From positions 82,312 through 146,311 of the forward strand of contig NZ_LMOJ01000028.1 in the NCBI RefSeq assembly GCF_001424165.1: DNA of 64,000 nt. The letters are read 5' to 3'. Numbering within the stretch: position 1 is the first letter of the stretch; each line of letters begins with the position of its first letter. Of the stretch, positions 43,399 to 53,327 are shown piece after piece. A program made the position numbers and the translations under genes. Under the pieces are notes generated by a model. It was not told the origin of the DNA. It ran no database searches and saw only the letters and a list, made by a program, of their open reading frames with translations. Source of the DNA: Massilia sp. Leaf139 (GTDB lineage Bacteria > Pseudomonadota > Gammaproteobacteria > Burkholderiales > Burkholderiaceae_D).

Positions 43399-44103
43399 AT
43401 GCGACACCAACCCAGCGCCCGCCGCCGTATTTTCCTGATGCGCCACGGCAGCGTCACCTACTTCGACGCCGCCGGCCGCCCCGTCCTTCCCGAACAAGTC
43501 CCCCTCAACGAGCTCGGCCGCAGCCAGGCCGACGCCGCCGGCCGTGCCTTCAAACAGGCCGGCATCGCCTTCGACCGCGTCATCGTCTCGGGCCTGCCGC
43601 GCACCGTCGAAACCGCCGCGCGCGTGCTGGCCGTCACGGAGCAGCCGATCGAACCCGAAGTCTGGCCAGAGCTGCACGAGATTCGCGGCGGGCGCCTGTC
43701 GACCATTCCGCAGGATCAGATCAAGCGTGCCTTCACCGGCGTGTTCGAGGGCATGGTCAGCCCGGAGCAGCGCTTCCTCGGCGGCGAGTCGGTGGGCGAG
43801 ATGATGGACCGCGTCCACCCCGCCCTCGAGCGCCTGCGCGCCGACCCGGACTGGGACACGGTCTTGCTGGTGCTGCACGGCGGCGTCAACTGCGCGATCC
43901 TGTCGCTGGCGCTGACCGGCCAGCGCCTCTTCCTCGGCGGCCTGGCCCAGGAAGCGGGTTGCATCAACGCGCTCGACGTCGGGGCCGATCCGCTCGACTG
44001 GGTGGTGCGCTTCGTGAACCACGTTCCACCTGCGCCGCTGCAGCCGGAAGCACGCACGACCACCATGGAACAGCTGTTCGCCCAGTACCGCCGGACAGTG
44101 TAA
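43399..44103 (+). CDS. Histidine phosphatase family protein
   Basis: A 234-residue enzyme of the phosphoglycerate mutase-like clan. The catalytic RHG (R15-H16-G17 in FLMRHGSVT), an acidic partner in HEIRGG and the second His in LLVLHGGVN are present. It could remove phosphate from a small molecule or sugar phosphate. It precedes an APH-like phosphotransferase and an acyl-CoA dehydrogenase, suggesting a link to that pathway, though 111 bp and a possible promoter separate them. Confidence 0.87.
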   Translation: MRHQPSARRRIFLMRHGSVTYFDAAGRPVLPEQVPLNELGRSQADAAGRAFKQAGIAFDRVIVSGLPRTVETAARVLAVTEQPIEPEVWPELHEIRGGRLSTIPQDQIKRAFTGVFEGMVSPEQRFLGGESVGEMMDRVHPALERLRADPDWDTVLLVLHGGVNCAILSLALTGQRLFLGGLAQEAGCINALDVGADPLDWVVRFVNHVPPAPLQPEARTTTMEQLFAQYRRTV

Positions 44104-44134
44104 ACACGCCGGAAAAGTTAGCAAAATAAATAGT

Positions 44135-44145
44135 ACGATCGTTCA
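44135..44145. promoter_or_regulatory. ACGATCGTTCA box upstream of phosphotransferase operon
   Basis: ACGATCGTTCA contains the palindrome ACGATCGT. It lies 10 bp before a TACAAT -10-like box (44155-44160) and is repeated exactly upstream of the convergent acyl-CoA dehydrogenase operon (49452-49462). A TetR-type operator is an inference. Confidence 0.5.
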
Positions 44146-44214
44146 CTTCATCGGCTACAATCGATCGGAATAAGTCGAAACAAGCATAGCCAACAACACG
44201 CGGAGGAGACGCCA

Positions 44215-45279
44215 GTGTATGAAGAAATGATGGGCACCAAGCCGGTGTCCGAGCGCCAGAAATTCGATGTCGAGGCGCTGGCCGCCTGGCTGCGGGCGAA
44301 CGTGCCGGACTTCCCGGCCGGCGCCCTGGAAGTCGAGCAATTCAAGGGCGGGCAGTCGAACCCGACCTTCAAGCTGCGCGCCGGTGAGCGCCAATATGTG
44401 CTGCGCACCAAACCCGGCCCGGCCGCCAAACTGCTGCCTTCGGCCCATGCCATCGACCGCGAGTTCCGCGTCATGAACGCCCTGCACGGCGCCGGCTTCC
44501 CGGTGCCGCGCCAGATCGCCCTGTGCACCGACGAATCGATCATCGGCCGCGCCTTCTTCCTGATGGACTTCGTCGAAGGCCGCGTGCTGTGGGAGCAGTC
44601 GCTCCCGGGAATGACGCCCGAGGAACGCGGTGCCATCTACGACGAACTCAATCGCGTCATCGCCCATCTGCACACGGTGGATTACGCCGCCATCGGCCTG
44701 GCCGATTACGGCAAGCCCGGCAATTACTTCGCACGCCAGATCGAGCGCTGGACGAAGCAGTACCAGGCCTCGGTCACCGAACCGATCGAAGCGATGGATC
44801 GCCTCATCGAATGGCTGCCGCGGAACATCCCGCCCGGCGAAGACACCTCGATCGTCCATGGCGACTTCCGCCTCGATAACATCATCTTCCATCCGACCGA
44901 GCCGCGCATCCTGGCCGTGCTCGACTGGGAACTGTCGACCCTGGGCCACCCGCTGGCCGACTTCTCCTACCACTGCATGAGCTGGTATATCCCGCCGGGT
45001 AAATTCCGCGGCATCGGCGGCCTCGACCTGGCCGCGCTGGGCATCCCGGAACTGGACGAATATGTCCGCCGCTATTGCGAGCGCACCGGCAAGACCGTGC
45101 GCATGGAAGACTTCAACTTCTACCTTGCCTACAACATGTTCCGCCTGGCGGGCATCATGCAGGGCATCATGAAACGCTATGTCGACGGCACCGCTTCCAG
45201 CGCCCAGGCCCTGGAAAACGGCAAGGCCGCCCGCCCGATGGCGGAGATGGCGTGGCAATTCGCGAACCGACAAGCATAA
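44215..45279 (+). CDS. APH-like phosphotransferase, LvaA/ACAD10-11 kinase type
   Basis: A 354-residue kinase-fold protein. Brenner motif HGDFRLDN and the metal-binding DWE in LAVLDWELSTLGHPLAD mark it as aminoglycoside-phosphotransferase-like. This subfamily occurs next to, or fused to, acyl-CoA dehydrogenases (human ACAD10/11; Pseudomonas putida LvaA) and phosphorylates the 4-hydroxyl of 4-hydroxyacyl-CoA. A dehydrogenase lies 18 bp downstream, matching. The start is GTG 44215 after GGAGGAG; an in-frame ATG at 44227 is possible. Antibiotic resistance is unlikely from context. Confidence 0.88.
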   Translation: MYEEMMGTKPVSERQKFDVEALAAWLRANVPDFPAGALEVEQFKGGQSNPTFKLRAGERQYVLRTKPGPAAKLLPSAHAIDREFRVMNALHGAGFPVPRQIALCTDESIIGRAFFLMDFVEGRVLWEQSLPGMTPEERGAIYDELNRVIAHLHTVDYAAIGLADYGKPGNYFARQIERWTKQYQASVTEPIEAMDRLIEWLPRNIPPGEDTSIVHGDFRLDNIIFHPTEPRILAVLDWELSTLGHPLADFSYHCMSWYIPPGKFRGIGGLDLAALGIPELDEYVRRYCERTGKTVRMEDFNFYLAYNMFRLAGIMQGIMKRYVDGTASSAQALENGKAARPMAEMAWQFANRQA

Positions 45280-45297
45280 CGAACAGGGAGAGACACC

Positions 45298-46527
<1,230 letters not shown>

Positions 46528-46532
46528 CTCAC

Positions 46533-46580
46533 GGCCGCCGCGCGGCGGCCCGAAAAAAAAGGTGGCGCCGCGGCGCCACC
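46533..46580. terminator. Back-to-back hairpins between convergent acyl-CoA operons
   Basis: GGCCGCCG with its complement (46533-46550) is followed by A8 (46553-46560) and then GGTGGCGCCGCGGCGCCACC (46561-46580). Read on the minus strand the second hairpin is followed by T8, a classical terminator for the MaoC operon. The first hairpin may end the plus-strand operon. Confidence 0.8.
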
Positions 46581-46605
46581 TTCGATCACGTCGAGCGCGC
46601 CGGAT

Positions 46606-47070
46606 TCAGGCCGCGCCGTGCTCCATCCGCCGCTTGAACATCGCCTTCCCATCGATCGTGCACACGTCCTCGCCGCGCTGGTTGGTCGCCACCCAGGTCG
46701 AGAACACGACGCCGCGATCCGGCTTCGAGGTCGACGGTTTGACTTCCTTCGTCACATAGCGAACCGAGAGCGTGTCGCCGGCGCGCACCGGCTGCAGCCA
46801 GCGCACGCCGTCCAGGCCGGGCGAACCCATGCTCGCTTCCTCGCAGCCCATGCCGTCCAGGACGATGCGCATCATCATCGCGCAGGTATGCCAGCCGCTG
46901 GCGATCACGCCGCCGTAGATCGATTTCGCGGCCGCTTCCCGGTCGATGTGGAAGGGCTGCGGGTCGAACTGGGTGGCAAAGGCGATGATCTCGTCCTCCG
47001 TCACGGTGCGCTCGCCCAATTCGATTTCCTGGCCCGGCACGAAGTCGTCGAAATACCATTGCTTCTTCAT
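46606..47070 (-). CDS. MaoC-like enoyl-CoA hydratase
   Basis: A 154-residue hot-dog-fold enzyme. The hydratase-2 motif is visible in FATQFDPQPFHIDREAA (Asp and His), with GGVIASGWHTCAMMMR after it. It would hydrate an enoyl-CoA made by the dehydrogenase encoded just upstream. Its ATG overlaps the ACAD stop (ATGA). It is the last gene of its operon. Confidence 0.9.
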   Translation of the reverse strand: MKKQWYFDDFVPGQEIELGERTVTEDEIIAFATQFDPQPFHIDREAAAKSIYGGVIASGWHTCAMMMRIVLDGMGCEEASMGSPGLDGVRWLQPVRAGDTLSVRYVTKEVKPSTSKPDRGVVFSTWVATNQRGEDVCTIDGKAMFKRRMEHGAA

Positions 47071-48212
47071 GCGGCGGCCTTGTCGACAAAGCCCGGCTGG
47101 GCGATGAAGCGCGCCAGGTGGTGGTCGGAGTCGCCCAGGGTCAGTTCGATCGTGGCCAGGCGCTTGAAGTAGTGCGCGGCCGGCAGTTCGTCGGTCACGC
47201 CCATGCCGCCATGCAGCTGCACCGCCTGCTGGCCGACGAAGCGCGCGGCCTGGTTGACGCGGTACTTGGCGGCCGAGACGGCGCGGCGGCGCTCGGTGAC
47301 GTCGCTGGAGGCCAGCTTCACCGCCGCCAGCATTGCCATCGAACGCGCCTGTTCCAGGTGGATGTACATGTCGGCCATCCGGTGCTGCAGGGCCTGGAAC
47401 TTGCCGATCGGGGCGCCGAACTGCTGTCGGGTCTTCAGGTAATCCAGGGTCGCCGCGAAAATGGCTTCCATCGCGCCCAGCGCTTCCGCGCACAGCAGAC
47501 CGGCGCCGTAGTCGAGGGCCGCGTCGAGGAGTTCGCCGCCCTGCCCCGCTTCGCCCAGCATGCTGGCGCGCGGCGCCTGCACGTTCTCGAAGCGCACGTC
47601 GGCGGCGCGCTGGCCGTCCAGGGTGCGGTAGCCGGTGACCGTGATCCCCGGCGTGTCGAGCGGCAGCACGAACAGCGAGACGCCGTCCCGGCCGCGCTGC
47701 TCGCCGCCGCTGCGGGCTGAGACCACCAGCATGCCGGCTTCGGCGCCGTGCAGGACGACCTTCTTCTCGCCGTCGATCGTCCAGCCGTCGGCATTGGCTT
47801 CGGCGCGGGTGGCGATATCGAACATGTCGTGGCGCGACTGTCGCTCGCCCAGGGCGCAGGCCAGTTTCAGTTCGCCGCCGGCGACCTGCTCCAGCAAGGC
47901 GCCCTGCCCGCCCGCCAGGCGCAGGAATTCGGCGCCGAAGACGGTGGCGAAGTATGGCTCGACCACCAGGCCGCGGCCCAGTTCCTGCATCACGACGAAC
48001 ATGTCGACGGCGTTGCCATTGAAGCCGCCGTGCTCCTCGGGCACCGGCAGCGCCGTCATGCCCAGTTCGGCCAGCGTGGTCCAGGCGGCATCGGACACGC
48101 CGGCCTCGGACTGGATGATCGCGCGGCGCGCCTCGAAGCCGTAGTCGCGGCCGATCCAGCGTTTGAGCGCATCGGCGAACTGGGTCTGCTCTTCGTTGAA
48201 ATTGAAGTCCAC
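47067..48212 (-). CDS. Acyl-CoA dehydrogenase-like subunit lacking catalytic Glu
   Basis: A 381-residue ACAD-fold protein (MDFNFNEEQTQFADALKRWI). In the C-terminal segment where active enzymes have GTSE or GGSNE followed by a basic residue, it reads LTLGDSDHHLARFI, without Glu. Such catalytic-base-less proteins pair with an active partner in heterotetramers (e.g. ChsE1 with ChsE2 in steroid degradation). The adjacent 48224-49414 gene keeps the Glu and is its likely partner, 11 bp upstream. Confidence 0.85.
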   Translation of the reverse strand: MDFNFNEEQTQFADALKRWIGRDYGFEARRAIIQSEAGVSDAAWTTLAELGMTALPVPEEHGGFNGNAVDMFVVMQELGRGLVVEPYFATVFGAEFLRLAGGQGALLEQVAGGELKLACALGERQSRHDMFDIATRAEANADGWTIDGEKKVVLHGAEAGMLVVSARSGGEQRGRDGVSLFVLPLDTPGITVTGYRTLDGQRAADVRFENVQAPRASMLGEAGQGGELLDAALDYGAGLLCAEALGAMEAIFAATLDYLKTRQQFGAPIGKFQALQHRMADMYIHLEQARSMAMLAAVKLASSDVTERRRAVSAAKYRVNQAARFVGQQAVQLHGGMGVTDELPAAHYFKRLATIELTLGDSDHHLARFIAQPGFVDKAAA

Positions 48213-48223
48213 GTGCGCTCTCC

Positions 48224-49414
48224 TTACAGGCCCAGGATCATCTGGGTGATGATGTTGCGTTGGATCTCGTTCGAGCCGCCATAGATGGAGGTCTTGCGAT
48301 AGTTGAAGTAGTGCGACAGCAGCGGCGCGGCATCGTCGTCGTCCACCAGGCTGTGCTCACGCTCGCCCTCGAGATAGGCCGGATCGAAAGGCAGCGCCAT
48401 CGGGCCGACGGCTTCGACCATCAGTTCGGAGAGCTGCTGCTGGATGTCGGTGCCGCGCACCTTCAGCACGGAGGCTTCCGGGCCCGGGCCCTTGTCGGCG
48501 CGCGAGAGGACGCGCAGCACGGTGGTCTCCAGCGCCATCAGTTCGATTTCCAGGCTCGCCAGCTTGGCGGCGAAGAGCGGATCCTCGATCAGCGGCTTGC
48601 CGTTCTTCTGTTCGCGCACGGCCAGCGTCTTCAGGAAGGCGAGTTCGCGCTTGCTGCGGCCGACGGCGGCGATGCCGGTGCGCTCGTGGCCGAGCAGGTA
48701 TTTGGCGTAAGTCCAGCCGCGGTTTTCCTGGCCGACCAGATTCGCGCTTGGGACGCGCACGTTGTCGAAGAAGACTTCGTTCACTTCGTGGTCTTCGTCG
48801 AGCATGATAATCGGGCGCACCGTGATGCCGGGGCTATGCATGTCGATCAGGAGGAAGGAAATGCCTTCCTGCTTCCTCACACCGGTGTCGGTGCGCACCA
48901 GGCAGAAGATCATGTCGGCGTGCTGGGCCAGCGTCGTCCAGGTCTTCTGGCCGTTGACGATGTAGTGGTCACCGTCCTTGACGGCGGTGGTCTTCAGCGA
49001 AGCCAGGTCGGAGCCGGCGCCCGGTTCCGAATAACCCTGGCACCACCAGTCCTCGCAGGACAGGATGCGCGGCAGGTAGTAGGCTTTTTGCTCGGGGCTG
49101 CCGAAGGCCATGATGACCGGCGCGACCATGTTGACGCCGAAAGGCATGATCTGCGGGGTGCCGGCGCGCGCGCATTCCTCGTCGAAGATATGGCGCTGCA
49201 CCGGCGTCCAGCCGGGGCCACCGAATTCCGCCGGCCAGCCGGGCGCGACCCAGCCCTTGGCCGCCAGAATCTTGTGCCAGCGGACGCTGTCGTCCTTGGT
49301 GAGGCGCAGGTGGTGGCGCAGCTTGTGCTGCAGATCGGCGGGCAAGGCCTCCGCCAGGAAGGCCCGCACCTCGTCGCGAAATGCCAGGTCTTCATCCGTG
49401 TAGTTCAGGTCCAT
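48224..49414 (-). CDS. Acyl-CoA dehydrogenase, catalytic partner
   Basis: A 396-residue ACAD with WCQGYSEPGAGSDLASLKT (FAD/substrate site) and C-terminal YGGSNEIQRNIITQMILGL, which contains the catalytic Glu. The sequence style is of the FadE/ChsE2 group. It is the first gene of the minus-strand operon and carries the ACGATCGTTCA box 38 bp before its start. Substrate (branched acyl, steroid side chain or other) is unknown. Confidence 0.9.
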   Translation of the reverse strand: MDLNYTDEDLAFRDEVRAFLAEALPADLQHKLRHHLRLTKDDSVRWHKILAAKGWVAPGWPAEFGGPGWTPVQRHIFDEECARAGTPQIMPFGVNMVAPVIMAFGSPEQKAYYLPRILSCEDWWCQGYSEPGAGSDLASLKTTAVKDGDHYIVNGQKTWTTLAQHADMIFCLVRTDTGVRKQEGISFLLIDMHSPGITVRPIIMLDEDHEVNEVFFDNVRVPSANLVGQENRGWTYAKYLLGHERTGIAAVGRSKRELAFLKTLAVREQKNGKPLIEDPLFAAKLASLEIELMALETTVLRVLSRADKGPGPEASVLKVRGTDIQQQLSELMVEAVGPMALPFDPAYLEGEREHSLVDDDDAAPLLSHYFNYRKTSIYGGSNEIQRNIITQMILGL

Positions 49415-49451
49415 TCGGTCTCCTCGTTATTGTCGCGCCAGGCGAAAAAGC

Positions 49452-49474
49452 ACGATCGTTCATTAACGATTGTA
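49452..49474. promoter_or_regulatory. ACGATCGTTCA box upstream of ACAD operon
   Basis: ACGATCGTTCA (49452-49462), identical to 44135-44145, is followed by a second half-site AACGATTGT (49465-49473). The arrangement suits a dimeric repressor shared by the two convergent operons. Confidence 0.5.
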
Positions 49475-49580
49475 CCCGAAAGGATGGTGGTTTTACCAAA
49501 TGAAAAAGTGGAGATGGTGCGTGGGTTTCGCGGTATGCGGCGGACGCCGCCGTTGTCGATCGGTCGGGTGCGCGAAGGCA

Positions 49581-49652
49581 CGTACGCGCGGGCATGCCCG
49601 CCCTACGAACCCGCGGCAGCTGCGCACCGTAGGGCGGGCATGCCCGCGTACG
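49581..49652. repeat. Inverted pair of GTAGGGCGGGCATGCCCGC palindromes
   Basis: Copies at 49581-49607 (minus) and 49628-49652 (plus), of the CATGCCCGC subtype, 20 bp apart. The 49415-49740 gap holds the operator, this pair and a terminator; I see no gene. Confidence 0.85.
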
Positions 49653-49691
49653 GCGCGTCCCGGCCACCACCCTACCCGGCGGCCAGGGACG

Positions 49692-49722
49692 AAAAAAAAA
49701 AGCTCCCGCAGGAGCTTTTTTT
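49692..49722 (-). terminator. Terminator of prc
   Basis: AGCTCC-cgca-GGAGCT (49701-49716) flanked by A9 on the left and T on the right. It stands 18 bp after the prc stop and can work on both strands. Confidence 0.9.
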
Positions 49723-49740
49723 GGGACATCAGGTGCAGCC

Positions 49741-51981
49741 TTATTCCGGCTTGCCCGACGCCATGTACGGCATGGTACGCGAAGCCATCCGCGTATCCGT
49801 CTTCAGCATGCCCGCCTCGTCCGCCAGGATGTGTGCGGCTTCCTGCAGCAGAACGTCCTTCGCATCCTTGGCGGCCTTCTCGGCGGCGATCTCGGCCGAC
49901 AGGGCGCGCTCGTCGGCTTGCAGGCCATCGTCGCGGATGGTATTGCGGGCGGCGACCACGGCTTTGGCTGGACGGGTCGGCTCGGGCACCTTGCTGCGCG
50001 CTTCCTTGCCGCCCGGCCCGGCGACCGGCTCGTCGACGCTGCCCTTGGCCGCGGTCAGGCGCGCTTCGCGCAGCTTGGCGCGCGCTTCCTGGGCGTCGAG
50101 CTCCTTGCGGCGCACGGCTTCGTTCAGCGAGATCGTGTTTTCCTTGCGCAGCTTCATGACCTCGGCGATGTCCTCGCGCAGATCCTGGAACTCCTTGTCC
50201 TTGGCGATGCGCGCCTCGTGGCGCTTCTGCAGCGGCGCCACCAGTTCGCGCAGGTCGCCCGACGGGATGTAGGTCGCCGGCTTGATCGACACCCAGGGCA
50301 GCGCGTTGTCGAACGAGGATTCGCCGAAGTTCTCGATGTCGGAGGTCACCGGCAGCTTGATGTCGGGCGTGACGCCGCGCAGCTGGGTGGTGCCGCCGTT
50401 GATGCGGAAGAACTGGGCGATCGTCATCTTCAGTTCGCCGTAGCGCACTTTCTCGGACTGCGAGAAGCGGTCGAGGTCGATCAGGGTCTGCACCGTGCCC
50501 TTGCCGAAGCTCGGTTCGCCGATGACCAGGCCGCGGCCGTAATCCTGGATCGCGGCGGCGAAGATTTCCGAGGCCGAGGCCGAGCCGCGGTTGATCAGCA
50601 CGCCCATCGGGCCGTCCCAGGCCAGGCCGGCCTGGGTGTCGCTCTCGACCTCGACGCGGCCTTCGGCGGTACGCTGCTGCACCACCGGGCCCTTGTCGAT
50701 GAAGAGGCCGGTCAGCTCGACCGCCTCGATCAGCGAACCGCCGCCGTTGTTGCGCAGGTCGATCAGGACGTTGTCGACTTTTTCCTTTTTCAGTTCACCC
50801 AGGATGCGGGCGACGTCGCGGGTGGCGCTCTTGAAGTCCTTGTCGCCCTTGCGGCGCGCTTCGAAGTCCTGGTAGAAGGTCGGCAGCGAAATGATGCCGA
50901 TGCGGCGGTTCACGCCGCCTTCCTTGACCTGGATGATCGACTTCTTGGCCGCCTGCTCTTCCATGCTGATCTTCTTGCGCACCATCGAGACGGTGACGTG
51001 CTTGGCATCGACGCCGGCATCGCCCGGAATCACGTCCAGGCGCACGGTCGAGCCCTTCTCGCCGCGCACCAGTTGCACGACGTCGTCGATACGCCAGCCG
51101 AGCACGTCGGTGAACGCGCCGTTGCCCTGCGCGACGCCGACGATGCGGTCGCCCACTTTCAGCTTGCCGGACTTGTCGGCCGGGCTACCCGGCACGATTT
51201 CGCGGATCACGGTGTAGTCGTCGCGCGTCTGCAGCACCGCGCCGATGCCTTCCAGCGACAGGCGCATGGCGATGTCGAAGTTGTCGGCCGAGCGCGGGCC
51301 CATGTAGTTGGTGTGCGGTTCGATCGCGGTCGCGTACGCGTTCATGAACCACTGGAACACGTCTTCATTGTTCAGCTTCTTCATGCGCGAGATGTAGTTC
51401 TCATAGCGCTTGTCGAGCGTCTCGCGGATGCCCTTCTCGTCCTTGCCGGCCAACTTCAGGCGCAGCCAGTCGTTCTTGACGCGCTTCCTCCACAGGTCGC
51501 GCACCTCGTCCTCGCTCTTCGCCCACGGGGCCTTTTCGCGGTCGAGCTGCATGGTTTCGTCGACGGTGAAGTCGAGTTTGGTCTTCAGCAGGCTGCGCGC
51601 ATAGTTCATGCGCTCGCTGAAGCGCTGCAGGTAGAGGTTGTAGATCACGAAGGGCTGGGTCAGGTCTTCGTTGTTGATGGCGTCGTCGAACTTGGTGCGC
51701 ATCGGCGCGAAGCGGTCGATGTCGGCCTGGGTGAAGTAGAGCTTCTCGCCGTCGAGCGTCTCGAAATAATTGTCGAAGATCTTTTCCGACATCGCATCGT
51801 CGAGCGGCGTGGCCTTGTAGTGGTAGCGGCCCAGGACGCGCGAGGCCCACAACGCGGCTTGCGTTTGTGCGGCAACGGGTTTCATCTGGGTGGACGCGAC
51901 TTTTTCTGGCTGTGCGGTGACCGCGTGCGTCGACATGGCGCAGGCGGCGGCCAGGGCAACGATCAACATCTGCTTCTTCAT
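49741..51981 (-). CDS. prc: Tail-specific C-terminal processing protease Prc
   Basis: A 746-residue periplasmic S41A protease with signal peptide (MKKQMLIVALAAACAMSTHA). An N-terminal helical region, PDZ domain (about 240-330) and the protease domain follow. The Ser/Lys dyad is S469 (RGSASASE) and K494 (PSFGKGTVQ), 25 residues apart as in E. coli Tsp. It degrades proteins with nonpolar C termini and affects envelope homeostasis. The C-terminal DUF3340-like part is present. Monocistronic, with a terminator behind it. Confidence 0.95.
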   Translation of the reverse strand: MKKQMLIVALAAACAMSTHAVTAQPEKVASTQMKPVAAQTQAALWASRVLGRYHYKATPLDDAMSEKIFDNYFETLDGEKLYFTQADIDRFAPMRTKFDDAINNEDLTQPFVIYNLYLQRFSERMNYARSLLKTKLDFTVDETMQLDREKAPWAKSEDEVRDLWRKRVKNDWLRLKLAGKDEKGIRETLDKRYENYISRMKKLNNEDVFQWFMNAYATAIEPHTNYMGPRSADNFDIAMRLSLEGIGAVLQTRDDYTVIREIVPGSPADKSGKLKVGDRIVGVAQGNGAFTDVLGWRIDDVVQLVRGEKGSTVRLDVIPGDAGVDAKHVTVSMVRKKISMEEQAAKKSIIQVKEGGVNRRIGIISLPTFYQDFEARRKGDKDFKSATRDVARILGELKKEKVDNVLIDLRNNGGGSLIEAVELTGLFIDKGPVVQQRTAEGRVEVESDTQAGLAWDGPMGVLINRGSASASEIFAAAIQDYGRGLVIGEPSFGKGTVQTLIDLDRFSQSEKVRYGELKMTIAQFFRINGGTTQLRGVTPDIKLPVTSDIENFGESSFDNALPWVSIKPATYIPSGDLRELVAPLQKRHEARIAKDKEFQDLREDIAEVMKLRKENTISLNEAVRRKELDAQEARAKLREARLTAAKGSVDEPVAGPGGKEARSKVPEPTRPAKAVVAARNTIRDDGLQADERALSAEIAAEKAAKDAKDVLLQEAAHILADEAGMLKTDTRMASRTMPYMASGKPE

Positions 51982-52140
51982 TTAGTCGTTCTCCGAACGT
52001 GAACTGAGGTAACTTCGTGCAGCGCCGGATACTGATGGTATCGACGGCGTGCGAACCCATTCTACAGGAACGCAGGCGCGCGTCGAGTCGGCTTGTGCAG
52101 GGCGTAATGACAAGATTAAGGTTGGCTTAAGCCGGCGTGG

Positions 52141-52698
52141 TCAGCCTCGCACCAGGCCCAGCAGCAGGTCGTTCCACAAGTAAATAACCCCGCCCGAAAT
52201 CAGCAGCACGGCCCAGGGCCAGGAGCGGCTCGCCAGGCGCCAGTCCACCGGAGAAGGCCAAAAAGACAGGAACTGCGGCGCCAGCAGCACGGCGAGCACG
52301 AGGTCGATCGGCGCGAAATGCCAGCCGGGGCCGGTGCGCCAGGCGGCAACCGCAATCGGCAAGAGCAGAATCAGCAGCGGCGCCAGGGCCGCGGGCGCCG
52401 CGTTGTACCAGCGCAGGTTGGAAAAGGTGACCGACCCGAGCTCCCAGACCTTGCCCTTGCGGCGCGGAAAGAGACTGATGTTCGTCGGCTCGGCATTGGT
52501 GAGCAAACCGACGCCGAAGTGGGCCAGCTCGTGGCACAGGGTGCCGGGGGCGGTGAGCAGGAAAAAGGCCGGGTGTGCGCCGGACAGCATCCAGAACAGG
52601 AAGGCGACCGCCATCGACGGCACCAGGTAGAGAAGGATGTCCATCTGGCCGCAGAGATAGCCCGGCAGCACGGCCGTACAGGCCGGCAGGACACTCAT
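52141..52698 (-). CDS. Polytopic membrane protein with HExxH motif
   Basis: A 185-residue inner-membrane protein with four to five hydrophobic helices. In the second helix is LCHELAHFGVGLLT, an HExxH zinc-protease-type motif (H56, E57, H60) as in M50-like intramembrane or membrane metallopeptidases. No NPDG-type second motif is seen, so activity is uncertain. It begins 6 bp after the thymidine kinase stop and is probably cotranscribed with it. Confidence 0.72.
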   Translation of the reverse strand: MSVLPACTAVLPGYLCGQMDILLYLVPSMAVAFLFWMLSGAHPAFFLLTAPGTLCHELAHFGVGLLTNAEPTNISLFPRRKGKVWELGSVTFSNLRWYNAAPAALAPLLILLLPIAVAAWRTGPGWHFAPIDLVLAVLLAPQFLSFWPSPVDWRLASRSWPWAVLLISGGVIYLWNDLLLGLVRG

Positions 52699-52704
52699 CA
52701 GGCT

Positions 52705-53253
52705 TTAACTGTAGAAGCAGCGGCCGCAAGCCTGGCGGTAGCTCTCGTTGCCGCCGATGCTGACCTGCTCGCCTTCACGGATGCGCTGCCCTGCTTCGTC
52801 GACGCGCACGTTCATCGTCGCCTTCTTGCCGCAAGTACAGATGTTCTTGATTTCCTCGATGTCGTCGGCCAGCGCCAGCAGATAGGCCGAGCCCGGGAAC
52901 GGGTCGCCGCGGAAATCGCTGCGCAGGCCATAGCAGATCACAGGCACGCCGCGCACTTGCGCCAACTGGTGCAGCTGCTGCACCTGCTCCTTGGCCAGAA
53001 ACTGGGCTTCGTCGACCAGCACGCAGGCGACTGCCGGCGCCGCCGCCAGGAAGTTGGTGCCGCCATCGAAGGTGTCGACTTCGCGCTGCGGGCCGAGACG
53101 CGAGGTGATCAGGCCGACGCCGTAGCGGTTGTCGATGGCCGCCGTGTACAGCTTGACCTGCTGACCCTGCTCTTCGTAGTTGTGCGCGACCTGCAGCAGC
53201 GCCGTGGATTTGCCGGCGTTCATCGCCGAATACCTGAAATAGAGTTTTGCCAC
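52705..53253 (-). CDS. tdk: Thymidine kinase
   Basis: A 182-residue salvage enzyme that phosphorylates thymidine. Landmarks are the P-loop AMNAGKST (about residues 10-17), Walker-B-like VLVDEAQFL, the substrate lasso FRGDPFPGSAYLLALAD, and two Cys pairs (CTC, CGRC) for structural zinc. This is the type II (TK1-like) family. Length is standard. Confidence 0.96.
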   Translation of the reverse strand: MAKLYFRYSAMNAGKSTALLQVAHNYEEQGQQVKLYTAAIDNRYGVGLITSRLGPQREVDTFDGGTNFLAAAPAVACVLVDEAQFLAKEQVQQLHQLAQVRGVPVICYGLRSDFRGDPFPGSAYLLALADDIEEIKNICTCGKKATMNVRVDEAGQRIREGEQVSIGGNESYRQACGRCFYS

Positions 53254-53327
53254 TGCGCTGCCTGTGCCGAAAGAAGGAGAACTGAAAATCGCGAAATTAT
53301 AGCAAGGGTGGCAAGGCCCACGCCAGC

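Noticed and set aside
44215..45279. Aminoglycoside resistance gene
   Set aside because: The APH fold is shared, but the coupled acyl-CoA dehydrogenase points to CoA-ester metabolism.
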